A DNA stretch of 64,000 bases from the NCBI GenBank assembly GCA_022410635.1, contig JAJVDF010000166.1:1615843-1679842 (forward strand), in the 5' to 3' direction. The notes under the pieces were generated by a model. The model saw only the letters and a list, made by a program, of their open reading frames with translations. It had not been told where the DNA came from and made no database searches. Each line of letters opens with the position of its first letter. The first letter of the stretch is position 1. Both the position numbers and the translations under genes were made by a program. The stretch comes from Tretioscincus oriximinensis. Lineage: Eukaryota; Chordata; Lepidosauria; Squamata; Gymnophthalmidae. Of the stretch, positions 33,313 through 45,028 are shown one piece after another.

Positions 33313-34967
33313 AAATGGTACTTTTTGGGAGCCTTTAGGACAGCAGAAATCCATTCCTAAACCCCCTCTGCTTCTGGTTTCATTTTTGTCCAAACGCTCA
33401 CCCAGAAATGAGAAGCAGCTGCCGATCCCTCTCTCCCAGTCCACCGGGCAGCAGGGCTACAGGAAGCAATTGCAACAGTTGTTTCTTGCTGCCCAATGGG
33501 CAGCTTCATATTCATACAGTCTTCTGCTGCTGCATGTCATATCTGTGTCCTGTCTGGACATCCATCTGGATGTGACACAAGATAGCAGAAGCTTCCTGCT
33601 GGACAGTCCACTGATGTTACCCATAAGCATTAACTGTCTTCATAATATCCACTAGAAATAAGGTAGAATCATGGTTGCTTTGGGAATGCACTGATAGAAG
33701 GATGTGTTGGGCTTGGGAGGGAGGAAGAAAGTGTGTGGGGGAGGCAGGAGGGGTCCTGGATTTTGGGTTGCTGCATGTGACAACTCAACCAAATAGCAGT
33801 CTGCCAAATAGGAGCAGCTTACAGAGGACCCTAGGTAGGATTTCCCTTAGTGTGACTAGCATATAGGGGACAGGTTTCTATTTTGTAATATAATTCAGAA
33901 CGTGCCTCAATGCAGAAAGGACTATAGTTTTTGCCTTCTTTTTTGTGTACATAGAAGCTTTTGAGATGTGTCATGAAACATTGAAGCTTTATCACAGTGA
34001 GCTTTATCACTAAGAAGGACAGTATATATTTGGCCGGAGAAATACTATTTACCCCACCAAATATATTTGGTTGGGAAAATACTTTTTATTAGAATTGATT
34101 TTTCCAACACAAAAGAATAAAAAGCTATGAGATTAAGAAAGTGGCCGTATTATTTCATGAGGGAAAAAACTCAAGTAATGATACACTGTATGTCCATATT
34201 GCATTATGTTCTGAGAATTGCACAAAAATTGTGTAGTTGAGAACAATGGCAGCATGAGGGCATTGCGAGATCATGGATTCGCAGAAAACAAATTGTGTTG
34301 CCTGTTGCTTCAAAATCAATGTGTAGTTTTTTGTTCCTAGAGACATTCATATAAAAATAGCTTTTAGGCACATTTCTCAGTTACATAATGAGTGTCATCT
34401 AGGCCATTAGAAGAACTATTTTATTAAAGCAAATTAGAGAATCGGGGGGGAGAGTAGATCTTTTTTAACTTTGTTATATGCACAGTAATTTCTTAAATAG
34501 AAACATGAAAATGAATGCCATTTTCATTTACTCCAAACCTTGGTTGTTTGTGGCTGTTAAGCATAATTTCATTTGGTGGACATTTTCATTAGCTGGGGCT
34601 TTAATGAGTTGCTCTTACTGAAAATCAGTGATGCACTTCAGCAAACTGACCTACTGCCGAAATGGGTGGCTGGATGATCCATCATACATATAGTCATAAT
34701 TGATAGCAACTAGCCTAGGAAAGCAAAATGGGCAGCTTAACACTACACCCAATAAGTCAAAGTCCTTCTTTGTTTCAGTTCAGAGCTGACTAAACTTTAT
34801 TTTGTTCACATCCTGAAATTGTAGCAATCACATAAATTGCTGCTCTACAGGACATCAATGGACACAGTTATTGTCCATCAACTTGAAGCCATACCATTGT
34901 GCAAGATGCTTTTGTCCTAGTACTCTTTTTCCCTATCATCAACAGGTATAAGTCACAAAATGGTCAT
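33313..34967. other. unassigned DNA
   Basis: No recognisable gene or repeat. 33690-33760 is G-rich; the rest is AT-rich. Confidence 0.45.
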
Positions 34968-35321
34968 AAAAAACCCTTTTTTAACAAAGACAATTCACTC
35001 TTCTTGGATAAAAACAATAGTACCCTGGTTAAGAAGACTTCTTTCTTTAACAATGGCCATGTCAGCCCTGATCAAGAATATTTCCTTTTTTGACAAATCA
35101 ACACTATAAAGAAGACTTCCTTTTTTTAAAAGCAACACTATCCTGGATCAAGAAGACTTCATTCTTGGACAAAAGCAGTGCCACCACTAGACAAAAACAT
35201 GTTCATCTTCATCAAAGAAGCTTCCTTTTTGATCAAAATGAATGCCACCCATGGATCAAGAAAATTTTATTTTTGAACAAAAACAATGTCACCCTAGACC
35301 AATAAGACTTCCATTTGAGAC
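34968..35321 (+). repeat. degenerate minisatellite, about 43-bp unit, at least 7 units
   Basis: Recurring pattern AAAAACAATGNCACCCTGGA then TCAAGAAGACTTCCTTTTTG(A)AC. Units start near 35010, 35052, 35097, 35129, 35171, 35235 and 35279, with one long (64 bp) and one short (33 bp). In two adjacent plus-strand frames (34899-35093, 35090-35305) this yields a recurring KKTSFLDKNN-like peptide. The frames are interrupted and there is no evidence of translation. Confidence 0.8.
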
Positions 35322-36300
35322 AAAACCCAAATATTACCTACAAGAGTCTAGATGCGAAGGCTCTTAATTTAAAAAGATGGTCTGCCTTATGAATCTACCA
35401 TTTGCATTAAGAGGAACTCATTACTGCTACAGGTATTCTGTTATCAAAGCTGCAACAGTGGAATTATCTTCTGCACAATGTTTGTGTAAATATTTAATCT
35501 ATAGGCAGTATAGACTAACAAGTACAATTTCTCCATCGTACTTCTAGAATAATTATGCACTGAGAGGGATCCAAAAAATGCCAAATTTGTAAGGAAGAAC
35601 TGTCTTTTAAGGTGACCAAACTTGAATGCTCCTGATATTGTTAAATATCAAGTCCGACAATGGCAAGTGATGATGGGAGGTACTTAGTTCAATATTACTT
35701 CACTGAGATTCCACTCAACTTCACTATGAATATTCATAGTTTGGGCTTCTCTGGTTTTACCACAGATGAAACATGTTAGTTGCAGTAAATTGTGATATTT
35801 AAATCCTTCTGACGGAGTGATACAGCCTGTATCATTTGTGACTATAACATCTTGTATTTAAGCAGATCTCAAACTGATCATTAACTGCAGCTGAAGGTCA
35901 AGGTAACCTGCCTCCCTTCCATTCTGGCTGGGAACAAGCTGGGCCTTAGCCTAATGGAGATTCTCAGTCACAGCTCAATCTGTCATGTTGGTTGGGCGGA
36001 ACTGGATGGCACGTTTTCTGGCAAAGCAATCAGGATGCTCTCAAAACTCAGAAGAATCGATGCCTGAGAAAATACAATTTGCAGACAGGTGCTGGAAGCC
36101 AATATTAAAACTTTCCAAAATTGAAGTACCAATGAAAGAATATCTGCAGGAACTCCAAACTTTTGGACTACATTCTAGTCTTGGCAATGATTCAAGACAC
36201 CTTGCCCCTAATGATTATATATTAGATTATATATTAATGAGGATGGATTTATTTTTCCTTACTTATGATGCTATCTCTCTATGGCCACTTATTTTCTTTT
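35322..36300. other. unassigned AT-rich DNA
   Basis: No gene or recognisable repeat. The 105-codon frame at 35985-36302 has no recognisable domain. Confidence 0.45.
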
Positions 36301-36400
36301 AAACCTCTTTTAGTCCCAAAGAATGAACTTGACATCTCCCTGCCTCCAATTCAGTTTTTTTTTTAAAAGAACAAGTTCATTCTTTAGGACTGAAGAAGTT
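36301..36400. repeat. short fold-back hairpin
   Basis: The left arm AGTCCCAAAGAATGAACTTG (in 36301-36331) and right arm CAAGTTCATTCTTTAGGACT (in 36372-36400) are inverted partners. The arms extend to about 30 bp with few mismatches around a 40-nt T-rich loop. Possibly a very small MITE; no clear duplication. Confidence 0.7.
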
Positions 36401-36632
36401 AAAATGCAGGTGTGGAACCAGGGCATAAAGGTTTGTATCCAATGACATGGTTTGTCTATTACATTTAATGTTAAGAGTTGTTTAATTAATGTTTATAGTT
36501 TATTTATTCATTTATTTAAAACCTGAATTAGCACACATTTCCTGAAAATGACTTCTTTTTTCTTCCTGTATGGCCAATGGAAGCAGCAGCCAAAAACAGA
36601 GAGCGTCAAGTTAGAGCTTAGGAAAATAAATA

Positions 36633-36735
36633 CAGGTGAAACCCCATTATAAAGAACCCTGATGTAATGAAATATGCAATATAACAAACAAATTTGAAAA
36701 TCCTGGTGGAACGCCTGTAACAGTAATGTGATTAA
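36633..36735. mobile_element. mariner-type MITE fragment (CAGGTGAAACCCC family)
   Basis: Starts after TA with CAGGTGAAACCCCATTATAA. It shares AACAAACAAATTTGAAA and CTGTAACAGTAATGT with the complete copy at 58624-58791. The right half is lost. Confidence 0.75.
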
Positions 36736-37390
36736 GGTGGTATACCATTGCACTAGAAATCTAGAGGGTTCTTCCAAGACAACTGAATGCAATTAACAAA
36801 ATTCATGATGAGATTAGAAGAATATTGTCAATATATTTTAATATATTTAAATGTCCAGGTAAACAATACTTCTGCTAAACATCACAACTCCAATGCTGAC
36901 AGAAATAAGAAAGTTTAACATCAATGTGTGTGTAGTGAGGTGGCTTAGCATACAAAATGCTAAAGAACACTGTGTGTGCCCAATAAATGCCTGGTGTGTT
37001 CAATTAGTTTAGAGACTGAACAGATGGCACTTTCACGCTTATGTTCTCTTTCTCTAGAATCAATCATGTCTTATGTTCCTTTCAATAGGGCTATAAGTGT
37101 TTTTCAGTCTTTTAAAGTTAACCTTTTCTCCCCAATCACTAAAGCAAGTACAGATATCATCAGCCATGGCTCATAAGCTGCTATTTCTAATCAGAGTTTC
37201 CAAACTGATAGGATTTGTTTGCGTTCATTTAGCTAATTTTATAATTCATATGATTACATAAAACATCAACATATCTATAAATCTAAACAAAATGTAGGCA
37301 TGATGAACAGAATAACAATAAAATTACACGCATATATTTCTCAGGGTGGTTAACAATAAAAGCGGAAGTACAAAACTGATATTTTAAAAC
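36736..37390. other. unassigned AT-rich DNA
   Basis: No gene or recognisable repeat. Confidence 0.45.
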
Positions 37391-37757
37391 AATGGCTGCA
37401 TCTACAAGAGGGACTAAAAAGCGGACTTACCTGCTTGCGCTATCGGCTGGCCATCTGCAAGGCTCATGCAACAGCCGCTATAGGTGGGTGGGCAGAAGGA
37501 AGTGATGCCCCTGAGTGGCCGAGAGCAGCCTTCCCTCCACCCAGCCTGCTTTGCATGGTTCGCCACTGATTGGCGGAGGGCTCGGCTGAGCAGGCTACAT
37601 TCAAAAGCAAAGTGGGTTTTTGGTTAGCTCTCATTTAACCCGCAGCACGGCACGTTTCTAGCAACTACAACGCTCACAACACACCATTATGTCTGCAGGA
37701 GCAACCAGGAAGGTGCTTCTGAGCAAACATCATTATGGTGTACAGATGCAGCTAATA
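37391..37757. mobile_element. GC-rich element with GGCTGCATC termini
   Basis: Begins GGCTGCATCTACAAGAGG and ends TGGTGTACAGATGCAGCT, imperfect inverted ends. The interior is GC-rich (AAGCGGACTTACCTGCTTGC, CCGAGAGCAGCCTTCC) in AT-rich surroundings. The ends resemble those of the palindromic elements at 47047 and 14664. No transposase, and the duplication is unresolved. Confidence 0.6.
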
Positions 37758-39318
37758 TTTGAAAATGAGGAAGGGAAAGTCACTTCTTCAACTAAAGATC
37801 AGGTTTAAGAAGTGCAGTTTACATAGCACGCGGCATTTGTGACAGCTAATGAGACCCTTTTCTATTACAGCAAGATCAGAGATTAAGGCCCCTGCCAAGT
37901 GCTTTTTCACAAGAAAAACACAGCAATGATGGGTAGACCTTAGATAATTTTAAAAGGATTTTTCCCCTTTGAAAAAATCCCCTCACTAGTCCAGGAATAA
38001 AGGAACCAGAGCCAATGAAAAAAGGGATACAGATCAACCAGTCACAAGCTAGAGCTAAAAGCAGGGTTCATGAGGGGTGTAGATTAATTCATGGAAAAGA
38101 AAGACAGTATTTTTATATGCTACATACAGTTATAGTGCTATATATGATTATAATGCTACAAAAGGAATGCAACTTCATTCCTTATGTGGATGCATCTTTA
38201 CCCCTTATGTCAAGAAAAGCCAATAGCACTCTTCTAAGGCACAATGCAATCTACTCTCCCTCCAGCCAAGATGCAATACCCCTCTAAGATGCATCAGTTT
38301 TCTAGATCTTACTGCATGATTGTTGTTGTTTTCCACAATAGGTGTAATTGCTAGTGAATAAATAAAATCAAAATGTGAGCAAAGATGTTCCGCTTTTCCT
38401 TTTCTAAACATAAAGTCACAGTTTAAAAATTTATAAGAGCAGTTAAACAATCACAGTATCAGGCCTCCACATTTCAGAGGCATTGTACTTGTAAATAATA
38501 TAAACTTGGGGCACAACAATGGAAAGAAAAGAATGTTGACTAAAAGCTGTTGGAATAAATGGAAATCGCTGGCAGCCCTCCATAGGGAGTGTGATGCTAG
38601 ACTACCCCGTGTGATCCAGAGGGATCCTCTTACATCCTTATATTTTTAATGAGATACACACCGTTTTCCATTATCTAATGGTGCCAGCACAAATAGACTG
38701 AAAACTTGTCAGCTCCAGTTCTCAGTCTCCCGTTACGCATAAGAAATTGACATAAAAACTTCCATGTGCAAGTTTATTTTCAAACTCACGGTTCATAATT
38801 GGGACTCGCTCCGATGTTTGGAGCAAGTGATTGGCAGGCAGCATTGTTTCAGCCTTTCACAGACCCAGCTGGAACGAAGCTAGAAGGCAAAAAGGAGCTT
38901 TTGTAAGCAAAAGAACGAAGACTGTGGAACAGGAACCTGGATTGCCTCTAGCCACTCCGAATAGGGTTAACTGAGGCTTTGCAAGCTTTGTCCTTTTCTT
39001 TAACACGCGCGCTTTCCTGAGAAGGGAATAATTGATTACCAACTCCGGCATTTTGCACTATGGAAGAACAGTATATTGTTCGTGCCAAGAAAGGTCAGGT
39101 CAGAGTGCCAGAAAAAAGTCAACTGGAGGCACCGACTGCTAAATTAAGAATAGGTGCTTTCTCCTTGCAGGGTGGAGGACAGGAAGGAGCAGCCAAGCTT
39201 CAAAAACAAGAGGACACAAAATGTACAGAGTCAAGAATGAGGAGTCAGGCCTGCTTGGAACACCCTGAATCTCTATACAGCTGCATCTTTAGAGTCTTTT
39301 CACTCTTTGACTGGATAA
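37758..39318. other. unassigned DNA
   Basis: No recognisable repeat. The frame at 39060-39326 (88 codons, plus) begins with ATG and is Lys/Gln/Glu-rich, but I see no domain or splice context and do not call it a gene. Confidence 0.4.
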
Positions 39319-39842
39319 TAGACTGACCAGATTTTCTGAAACCCAAACTGGGGTAATTAATATTAATGCTAATTTGCATATTCATAAATATGCAAATTAC
39401 CCACCAACATGCATTCCTTCCCAAAATTCCTGCCAGTGAAATCGGTGAAGCATGTGAGAATTTTAATTGTGTGAGAATTTTTAAACTGAGAATTTTTGGA
39501 GTACATCAGAATTTTTTTATTTTTTTACAGAGGGGAAGGTGCCTTCAGAAGCTGGCCCCAGTTGCCAGAACCCCCTAGTGGTGGTGCAGCAATTTTGAAG
39601 TGTGCGAGAATTTTTATTTATTACTGAGGTGAGGGTGCCTTCAGGAGCTGGTCCCAGATGCCAGAGTCCCCTAGTGATGCTGCAGTGAATTTAAAAAAAT
39701 AATAATTTTTTTTCAAAGTATTTTTTTATTATTTATTTATTTTCCTCAGCAAAAACTGGGGAAATGGTGCTCCCCCCTGGAGGGTGGGGGAGACACCCCA
39801 AAACTGGGTTCCCCCCAAAAAGGGGGGCATCTGGTCAGCCTA
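39319..39842. mobile_element. hAT-like element, long form, exact 8-bp duplication
   Basis: 524 bp from TAGACTGACCAGATTTTCTG to CATCTGGTCAGCCTA. Flanked by identical CTGGATAA at 39311-39318 and 39843-39850, which assigns the TAGGCTGACCAG family to hAT. Shares its left half with 26556-26936. The GGTGCCTTCAGRAGCTGG..GTGGTGCAG block occurs twice (about 39538-39600 and 39636-39700), explaining its extra length. No open transposase frame. Confidence 0.92.
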
Positions 39843-39848
39843 CTGGAT

Positions 39849-39980
39849 AACAATCCAAGCAATTAGCAGGAATAGAATTTCCATTGCTACATACTTCACT
39901 ATTCCCCAAATCCAATACATTCTTAAACCTATCTTGCATGGGCTGCATTTCTGTGGTCTAGAACCATTCCTGCTGAAAGT
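39849..39980. repeat. unclassified interspersed repeat, copy 2 (matches 1551-1680)
   Basis: CCAAGCAATTAGCA, TTCCATTGCTACATACTTCA, CATTCTTAAACCTATCTTGC and ATGGGCTGCATTT align in order with 1551-1680. Here the perfect hairpin of copy 1 is absent. Confidence 0.55.
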
Positions 39981-39988
39981 GCAGATAC

Positions 39989-40080
39989 TATATTTATTTA
40001 TTTATTTACATTTATACCCCGCCCCATACCCGAAGGCTCAGGGTGGCAACAACAATAAAATCTACATTTTAAAAACATAA
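39989..40080 (-). repeat. SINE/LINE 3' tail
   Basis: (TATT)n then TTTATACCCCGCCCCATACC and CGAAGGCTCAGGGTGG. On the minus strand this reads CCACCCTGAGCCTTCGGG..GGGGCGGGGTATAAATG and (AAAT)n, the common squamate retroposon tail. Confidence 0.7.
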
Positions 40081-41365
40081 CAATCAGTATCTGAAGGTGG
40101 TGGGGAAAAATAGCATTTCTTCAACCAATATTTCAGACCTTTTATATTCTATGTGTCACTTGATATTTTTTACTCAGTTGTGGGGGAGGTGGGGGGAGCG
40201 GGAGCCAAGTATGTAGAACAGAGAAAAGACTAGAGTGCAGCCTTCACACTTCCTGCTCCTGAACTTGAAGTAGGCATGCTTCTGCCTGGGAAACTGCAAA
40301 AAAGGTTGCAGCAAAATTCCTGCTTGAAACATAGGCGCACTCTCAAGGGCATCTCTATGCAGTTTTCTTGACAGACCTCCGCAAGTAGGTTTGCCATTGC
40401 CTATTTCAGGGCAGAGGTTGAGATTATTCAATGTGTTTCCACACAGTTACTCCCAACCTCAGAAAACCAAGAGGAGTGTTTAATATTTCCATAATTCTCA
40501 TTCTCAGTTGTGAAAAGTATCCTTCGTGAAGCAGGAGCAACAGATGGCCGTGGAGGTGGCAATTTTTATTTTTAATTGTTGTGGTTTGTTATTTCAGGTT
40601 TTGTGCTGGAGAAATAGATGGCTGCCTTCCCAACTATCAGGCAATTATATTAATAAACAACAAGAATTTTTTTTTTCTATTTAGATGATTTGTGAATATG
40701 TGTGCACATATAAGATTATGTAGGATAACATACTATTAACATACGAATGAGAGGTTTGAAAAAATGGTGAATATGCCCTTTTTTTGGTTTTTTAAAGGAA
40801 CTCACTCTGTAATGAAAAATATTAATGCAAAATGTCAAGTCTTGTTTTCATTTGTTAAGTAATTTCTAGCACACCTTCCTAGACAAATGTTACTTTCTAA
40901 TCTTGTGGCAAGCAAGGGTTTCCTATAGTCTTGCCAAGAAAAGTACAAGAATTTAAATTAGATTATGCATGGACTAGACTAGGTGCAAGTAGAGAAATAT
41001 TTTTTAAAAATAGACTAAAAATCAGGTGCAAAAATTAAGTTTCAGTATTTCCAAATAATAACATAAAAGGTATAAATAGCAACCTGGCTGAGCTTTGATG
41101 AAGATTGTGATATTCAAACCATGTTGGCTAAATGGATTGAGTGTGACCCAGACTCTTTCTCTAAATTTGGACTTATTCATTGCATGGTGGGCTGGACTTC
41201 TGGACTTTTGGGATTCCAAGCATATCTTTATCAGGCCCTAGATGCATCCGTGACTTTCCATCAAGCAGAGAGACATTTGGGAACCAGGTTACTTTTGCAG
41301 TTTTTATGCTGATTATGTACAATTTATTTGGCGATTATAAATGTATTTTTGTACCTGATTTGTTA
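40081..41365. other. unassigned DNA
   Basis: No gene or classified repeat. 40175-40200 is G-rich, with T runs near 40670. Confidence 0.45.
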
Positions 41366-41409
41366 GCTATCATCATCATCATCATCATCATCATCATTAT
41401 CATCATTAG
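41366..41409. repeat. (ATC)n microsatellite at the 3' end of the R4 element
   Basis: About ten ATC units followed by ATTATCATCATTAG. On the element's strand it reads (GAT)n, consistent with a simple-repeat 3' tail or a simple-repeat target. Confidence 0.85.
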
Positions 41410-41499
41410 TATTATTCACAAAACAACAGTAACACAGCAAACGAGATCAATATGCTGGATTTTGAATCATCTAACACTAGTCGAACACTTCCCAAGTGT

Positions 41500-42185
41500 C
41501 TAGGACTCAGTGATGTATCTTCGAATGATGCGGGCAGATTCCAAAATCGTGGCCTTTTGAAGCTGACAGATGGAGATTTTGTCAATGCCAATCGTTTTCA
41601 AGTGCCCACTGAGATCTCTCAACACTGCACCCAGTGTGCCAAGGACTATTGGTACCACTTTTACTGGTATACGCCAGAGTCTCTGAAGTTCAATTCTCAA
41701 GTCCTCGTATCTGGTCATTTTCTTCAACTGTTTCTCCTCGATTCTACCATCCCCAGGAATTGCAATATCTACAATCCACACCTTCTTTTTCTTTTTATCT
41801 ACAATCGTAATGTCCGGAGTACTGTGTTCTAACTTTCAATCAGTCTGCCACCTGAAGTCCCATAGTAGTTTTGACTGTTCATTTTCAACAAATTTTTCTG
41901 GCTTATGATCCTACCAGTTCTTTGCCACTAGTAGGTGGTACTTCTAGCATACATTCCAGTGGATCATTTGTGCCACAGCGTTGTGCCTCTGCTTGTAGTC
42001 AGTGTTTCCAATCTTTTTGCAGCAGCTGAGTATATGGTCGATGGTTTCATCAGCTTCTTTGCATTTCGGCACTTCGGGTCATCTGCTGATTTTTCTATCC
42101 TGGCTTTGATGGCATTTGTTTGGATGGTTTGTTCTTGTGCAGCTAGAATCATTCCTTCTGTCTCCTTCTTCAGCGGTCCACTCAT
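41500..42185 (-). pseudogene. R4 zinc-knuckle and restriction-like endonuclease region
   Basis: Minus-strand 42185-41964 begins MSGPLKKETEGMILAAQEQT and runs into DPKCRNAKK, where a frameshift splits the expected C-x-x-C...H...C knuckle. The endonuclease follows: a TPDI..VD segment around 41800-41820 leads into VDIAIPGDGRIEEKQLKKM (41781 onward) and GLKTIGIDKISICQLQK-like sequence to 41500. This nuclease nicks target DNA to prime reverse transcription in the R2/R4 group. The frame is interrupted between knuckle and nuclease. Confidence 0.82.
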
Positions 42186-42342
42186 AAGCTAAGACCAAGT
42201 CTTTTCCTTGTCTACTTTGCCTTCAATCTTATCTAAGAACTGCCCATGCAGTGCTTTAATCCACCAGCTGTCAATCTGACCTTGAATTGCAGTTTTTCTG
42301 TATTGGTTCTTGGCTTGCTTCACCTTGAGAAGTCTCCTGTTG

Positions 42343-43374
42343 TCAACTTCTATCAACACTGACTCTGCTCTCCTTTACATAGTCAGCTAATGTATGCTTC
42401 TCTTCTTCCACTGACTGCCTCACCTGCAAAAGTCCTCTGCCACCCATTTTTCTTGGTAAGTACAACCTGTCAACATCACTACGGGGGTGTAGTGCATGAT
42501 GGTTCGTCATCAATTTCCTGGTTTTCCTGTCCACATTGTCCAGCTCTACTTGTGTCCAGTTCACTATGCTAGTTGTGTACCTGATGACAGGTATGGCCCA
42601 TATATTTACAGCCTTGATAGAGTTGCCACCATTCAGTTTGCTTTTCAGAATTTTCTTGGTCCTCTGGATGTACTCTTTGCTGACTACATCTTTCACACGA
42701 CCATGCTTGATGTTGTCCAGTTGTAAGATACCCAGGTATTTATAGGCTTTTGGCTGGTGGCACTTACTGGTTTGACCATTGGGCATTTCAATTCCTTCAC
42801 TTTTAAAGATTTTTCCTTTCTTCAATGTTACTGTGGCACACTTGTCCAGGCCAAACTCCATGCTGATGTTACTATTGAAGATTCGTACAGTGTTGGTCAG
42901 TGATTGGATCTCGATTTCTGATTTTCCATACAGTTTCAGGTCACCCATGTACAGCAGGTGTGAAATTTTCTGTGAATTTCTGGCAGTTTGGTAGCCAAGG
43001 TTTGTTTTCTTTAGGATGAGTGACAGCAGGATCATAGTGATGATAAAAACCAGTGGGGACAATGACTCTCCCTGAAAGATGCCCCTCTTGATGTTCACCA
43101 GTCCACAGCTTTCACTTCCAATGAAAAGCTCTGTTTTCCAATGCTGCATCGTCTTTTCAATGAGCTTCCTAATATTTTCATAGACTCCAGTGACTTCCAG
43201 GCATTTTGTGATCCAACTATGTGGCAGTGAGTCAAAGGCTTTTTTGTAGTCGATCCAGGTCATATGCAGGTTTGTTTTCTGGCATTTGCAGTTCTCTAGA
43301 ATCATTTTGTTGATTAGTAGTTGATCTTTCATGCCCCCGCTTCTTCTTTCATTGCCCTTTTGCTCTACTGGCAT
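42343..43374 (-). pseudogene. R4-clade reverse transcriptase, 343-codon frame with mutated catalytic box
   Basis: The polymerase copies the element's RNA at the nicked target. Visible motifs: [12 protein letters not shown] (41-52, motif A), [11 protein letters not shown] (98-108, motif B), [11 protein letters not shown] (140-150, motif C), [10 protein letters not shown] (211-220). In motif C the usual YxDD is YMGD: codon 42943-42945 encodes Gly where the first catalytic Asp belongs. The upstream finger region continues in another frame at 43603-43406 (MAELFNKMLQTRNVSEWLTT), so at least one frameshift separates them. The frame ends before the zinc knuckle and endonuclease. The enzyme should be inactive. 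Confidence 0.92.
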
Positions 43375-45028
43375 GATGTCATTTTCTTCGAGTTAGTCCT
43401 GAATTCTATTGGCTATGATGGCAGTCAGCAATTTGAACATGGTCGGCAGACATGTTATAGGTCTGTAGTTTTCTGGTATGGCTTCCTTTTGCTGCATCTT
43501 TCTGTATTAAGTATGATTTGCCTGTTGTTAGCCACTCACTGACATTTCTTGTTTGCAGCATTTTGTTGAACAATTCAGCCATTTTTGCATGCAAGCTGGT
43601 CAAGTACTTGAGCCAAAGCCATGCAACTGATCAATGCCAGGGGATGTCCAGTTCTTTACCTTCTGCACGCTTTTTGCGACCATTTCAGAAGTTATTTCCA
43701 GTTGTCGCATGAAGTTCTTTGAGAATTTCTTCTCGAAGTCCTTTATCCACCTGGCAGTTTTGTTGTAGTCCTTTTCAACTACAACTTAATTTTCTTGTCT
43801 GCTTGCTGATACAGGCTTTGGTAGAACTGCCTTTGGTTGGATTGGAACATTTTATTCTGTCTGTACTGGATGATCATTGCATTGTATCATTCGAGTTTCC
43901 TAGCTGTTGCTGTTATCTGCTGTTTCACGATTTCCAAGACTTCATCGATTTTCCTGGTATTCAGTACTTTCTAAACAGATGGTCTTTAGTTTTCTGATTG
44001 TTCAGTTTCTGATCCTTCATGTTTTTCAAGTTACTAGCATCTGATCTTAGGCTTTTTATTTTCAGTTCTAATCGGACTTTCCATTTTGGCTCTCCAGCTG
44101 TTTTTTTATTGACTCCAGTTGCAATAATCATAGTTCTATGGTTACTATCACAGTTATACTGTAGGAAAGCTGGTTCAATTCTTCAGTTGATGCAATATGG
44201 ACTGCTGCAAGTACAGAGTTAATGTCTTTCATCAGTGGCACAATTCATTTCCTGTCTATAGTTTTCAAGGCTAGCAGTCTCTTTCACTCTGTATTAGATG
44301 CTATGTGAGCAACTATTTTGTCTTTCAGTTCTTGCTGCCGTTGAGACATTGTGCCAGGTGTTTCATTCATGAGTTCATGCTGGTGTTCCTCATCCTCTTG
44401 CAGGATTTCCAAATTTTCTTCAGGTTCTTGTTGTTCACTGATTCCTGGTCTTGTTGGATCTTTGTTCTACTTAGTCGATAGCAGGTTGAGGTGCTACAGT
44501 TTCACATGTTTTTCATATTTCATCGAGTTTGATTTCACTGAACACTTTGTTCCTGATTATGAATTGTCGATGATCAGCCTGTTGAAGTTCCGTTATTTTT
44601 GAGTTTGAATATTCTTGTTTCCATAGTTAGTACATTTGGTTTTGGTATCCGCGTTTTTCTGGTTCCGACTTGTAGTAGAATTTCATGAGTGTGTGATTCT
44701 GACATTGCAAATTTCTGCTGTTATTTTGTTTGTGAATTTTGTTCCTGTAGCCCATTTGTCGATGGTTGCCCAGGTTCCTCAGCAACCATCACGGACCTTT
44801 TTATCCTGGGCGATGTCTGAGCCAGTAGACTTCAATTTTGTTCGTCTCTCCATTGGGTCAAATGGGTTGGGTGCATTTAGTCTGGCTCCTCTGCTTTGAC
44901 CACTCCAGCAAGGTTGAACCTACCAGTTCAACCGCCAGCACAGCTCTCAGCTTCATTGGAGTACACAAGCCCCACCACCATGACAAGGTGCACTCATTGG
45001 TGGGGATGATGATGATGACGATGATTAG

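Larger units (their letters stand above)
41366..45028 (-). mobile_element. nearly complete R4-clade LINE (REL-endonuclease type), broken
   Basis: About 3.66 kb on the minus strand. The 5' end lies near 45028, with a leader containing GGTGGTGGGGCTTGTGTAC. A likely ORF start is at 44853 (MERRTKLKSTGSDIAQDKK). Damaged N-terminal coding follows, then the reverse transcriptase (open 43374-42343), a CCHC-type region near 42080-42000 and a restriction-like endonuclease (PD near 41815, D downstream in VDIAIPGD) at 41500-41830. It terminates at an (ATC)n tract, 41366-41409. The domain order is that of single-ORF R2/R4-type elements with a C-terminal nuclease. Several frameshifts and stops make it inactive. 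Confidence 0.9.

Noticed and set aside
34968..35321. CRISPR array
   Set aside because: Units are contiguous and degenerate with no unique spacers between identical repeats, and the DNA is vertebrate. It is a minisatellite.
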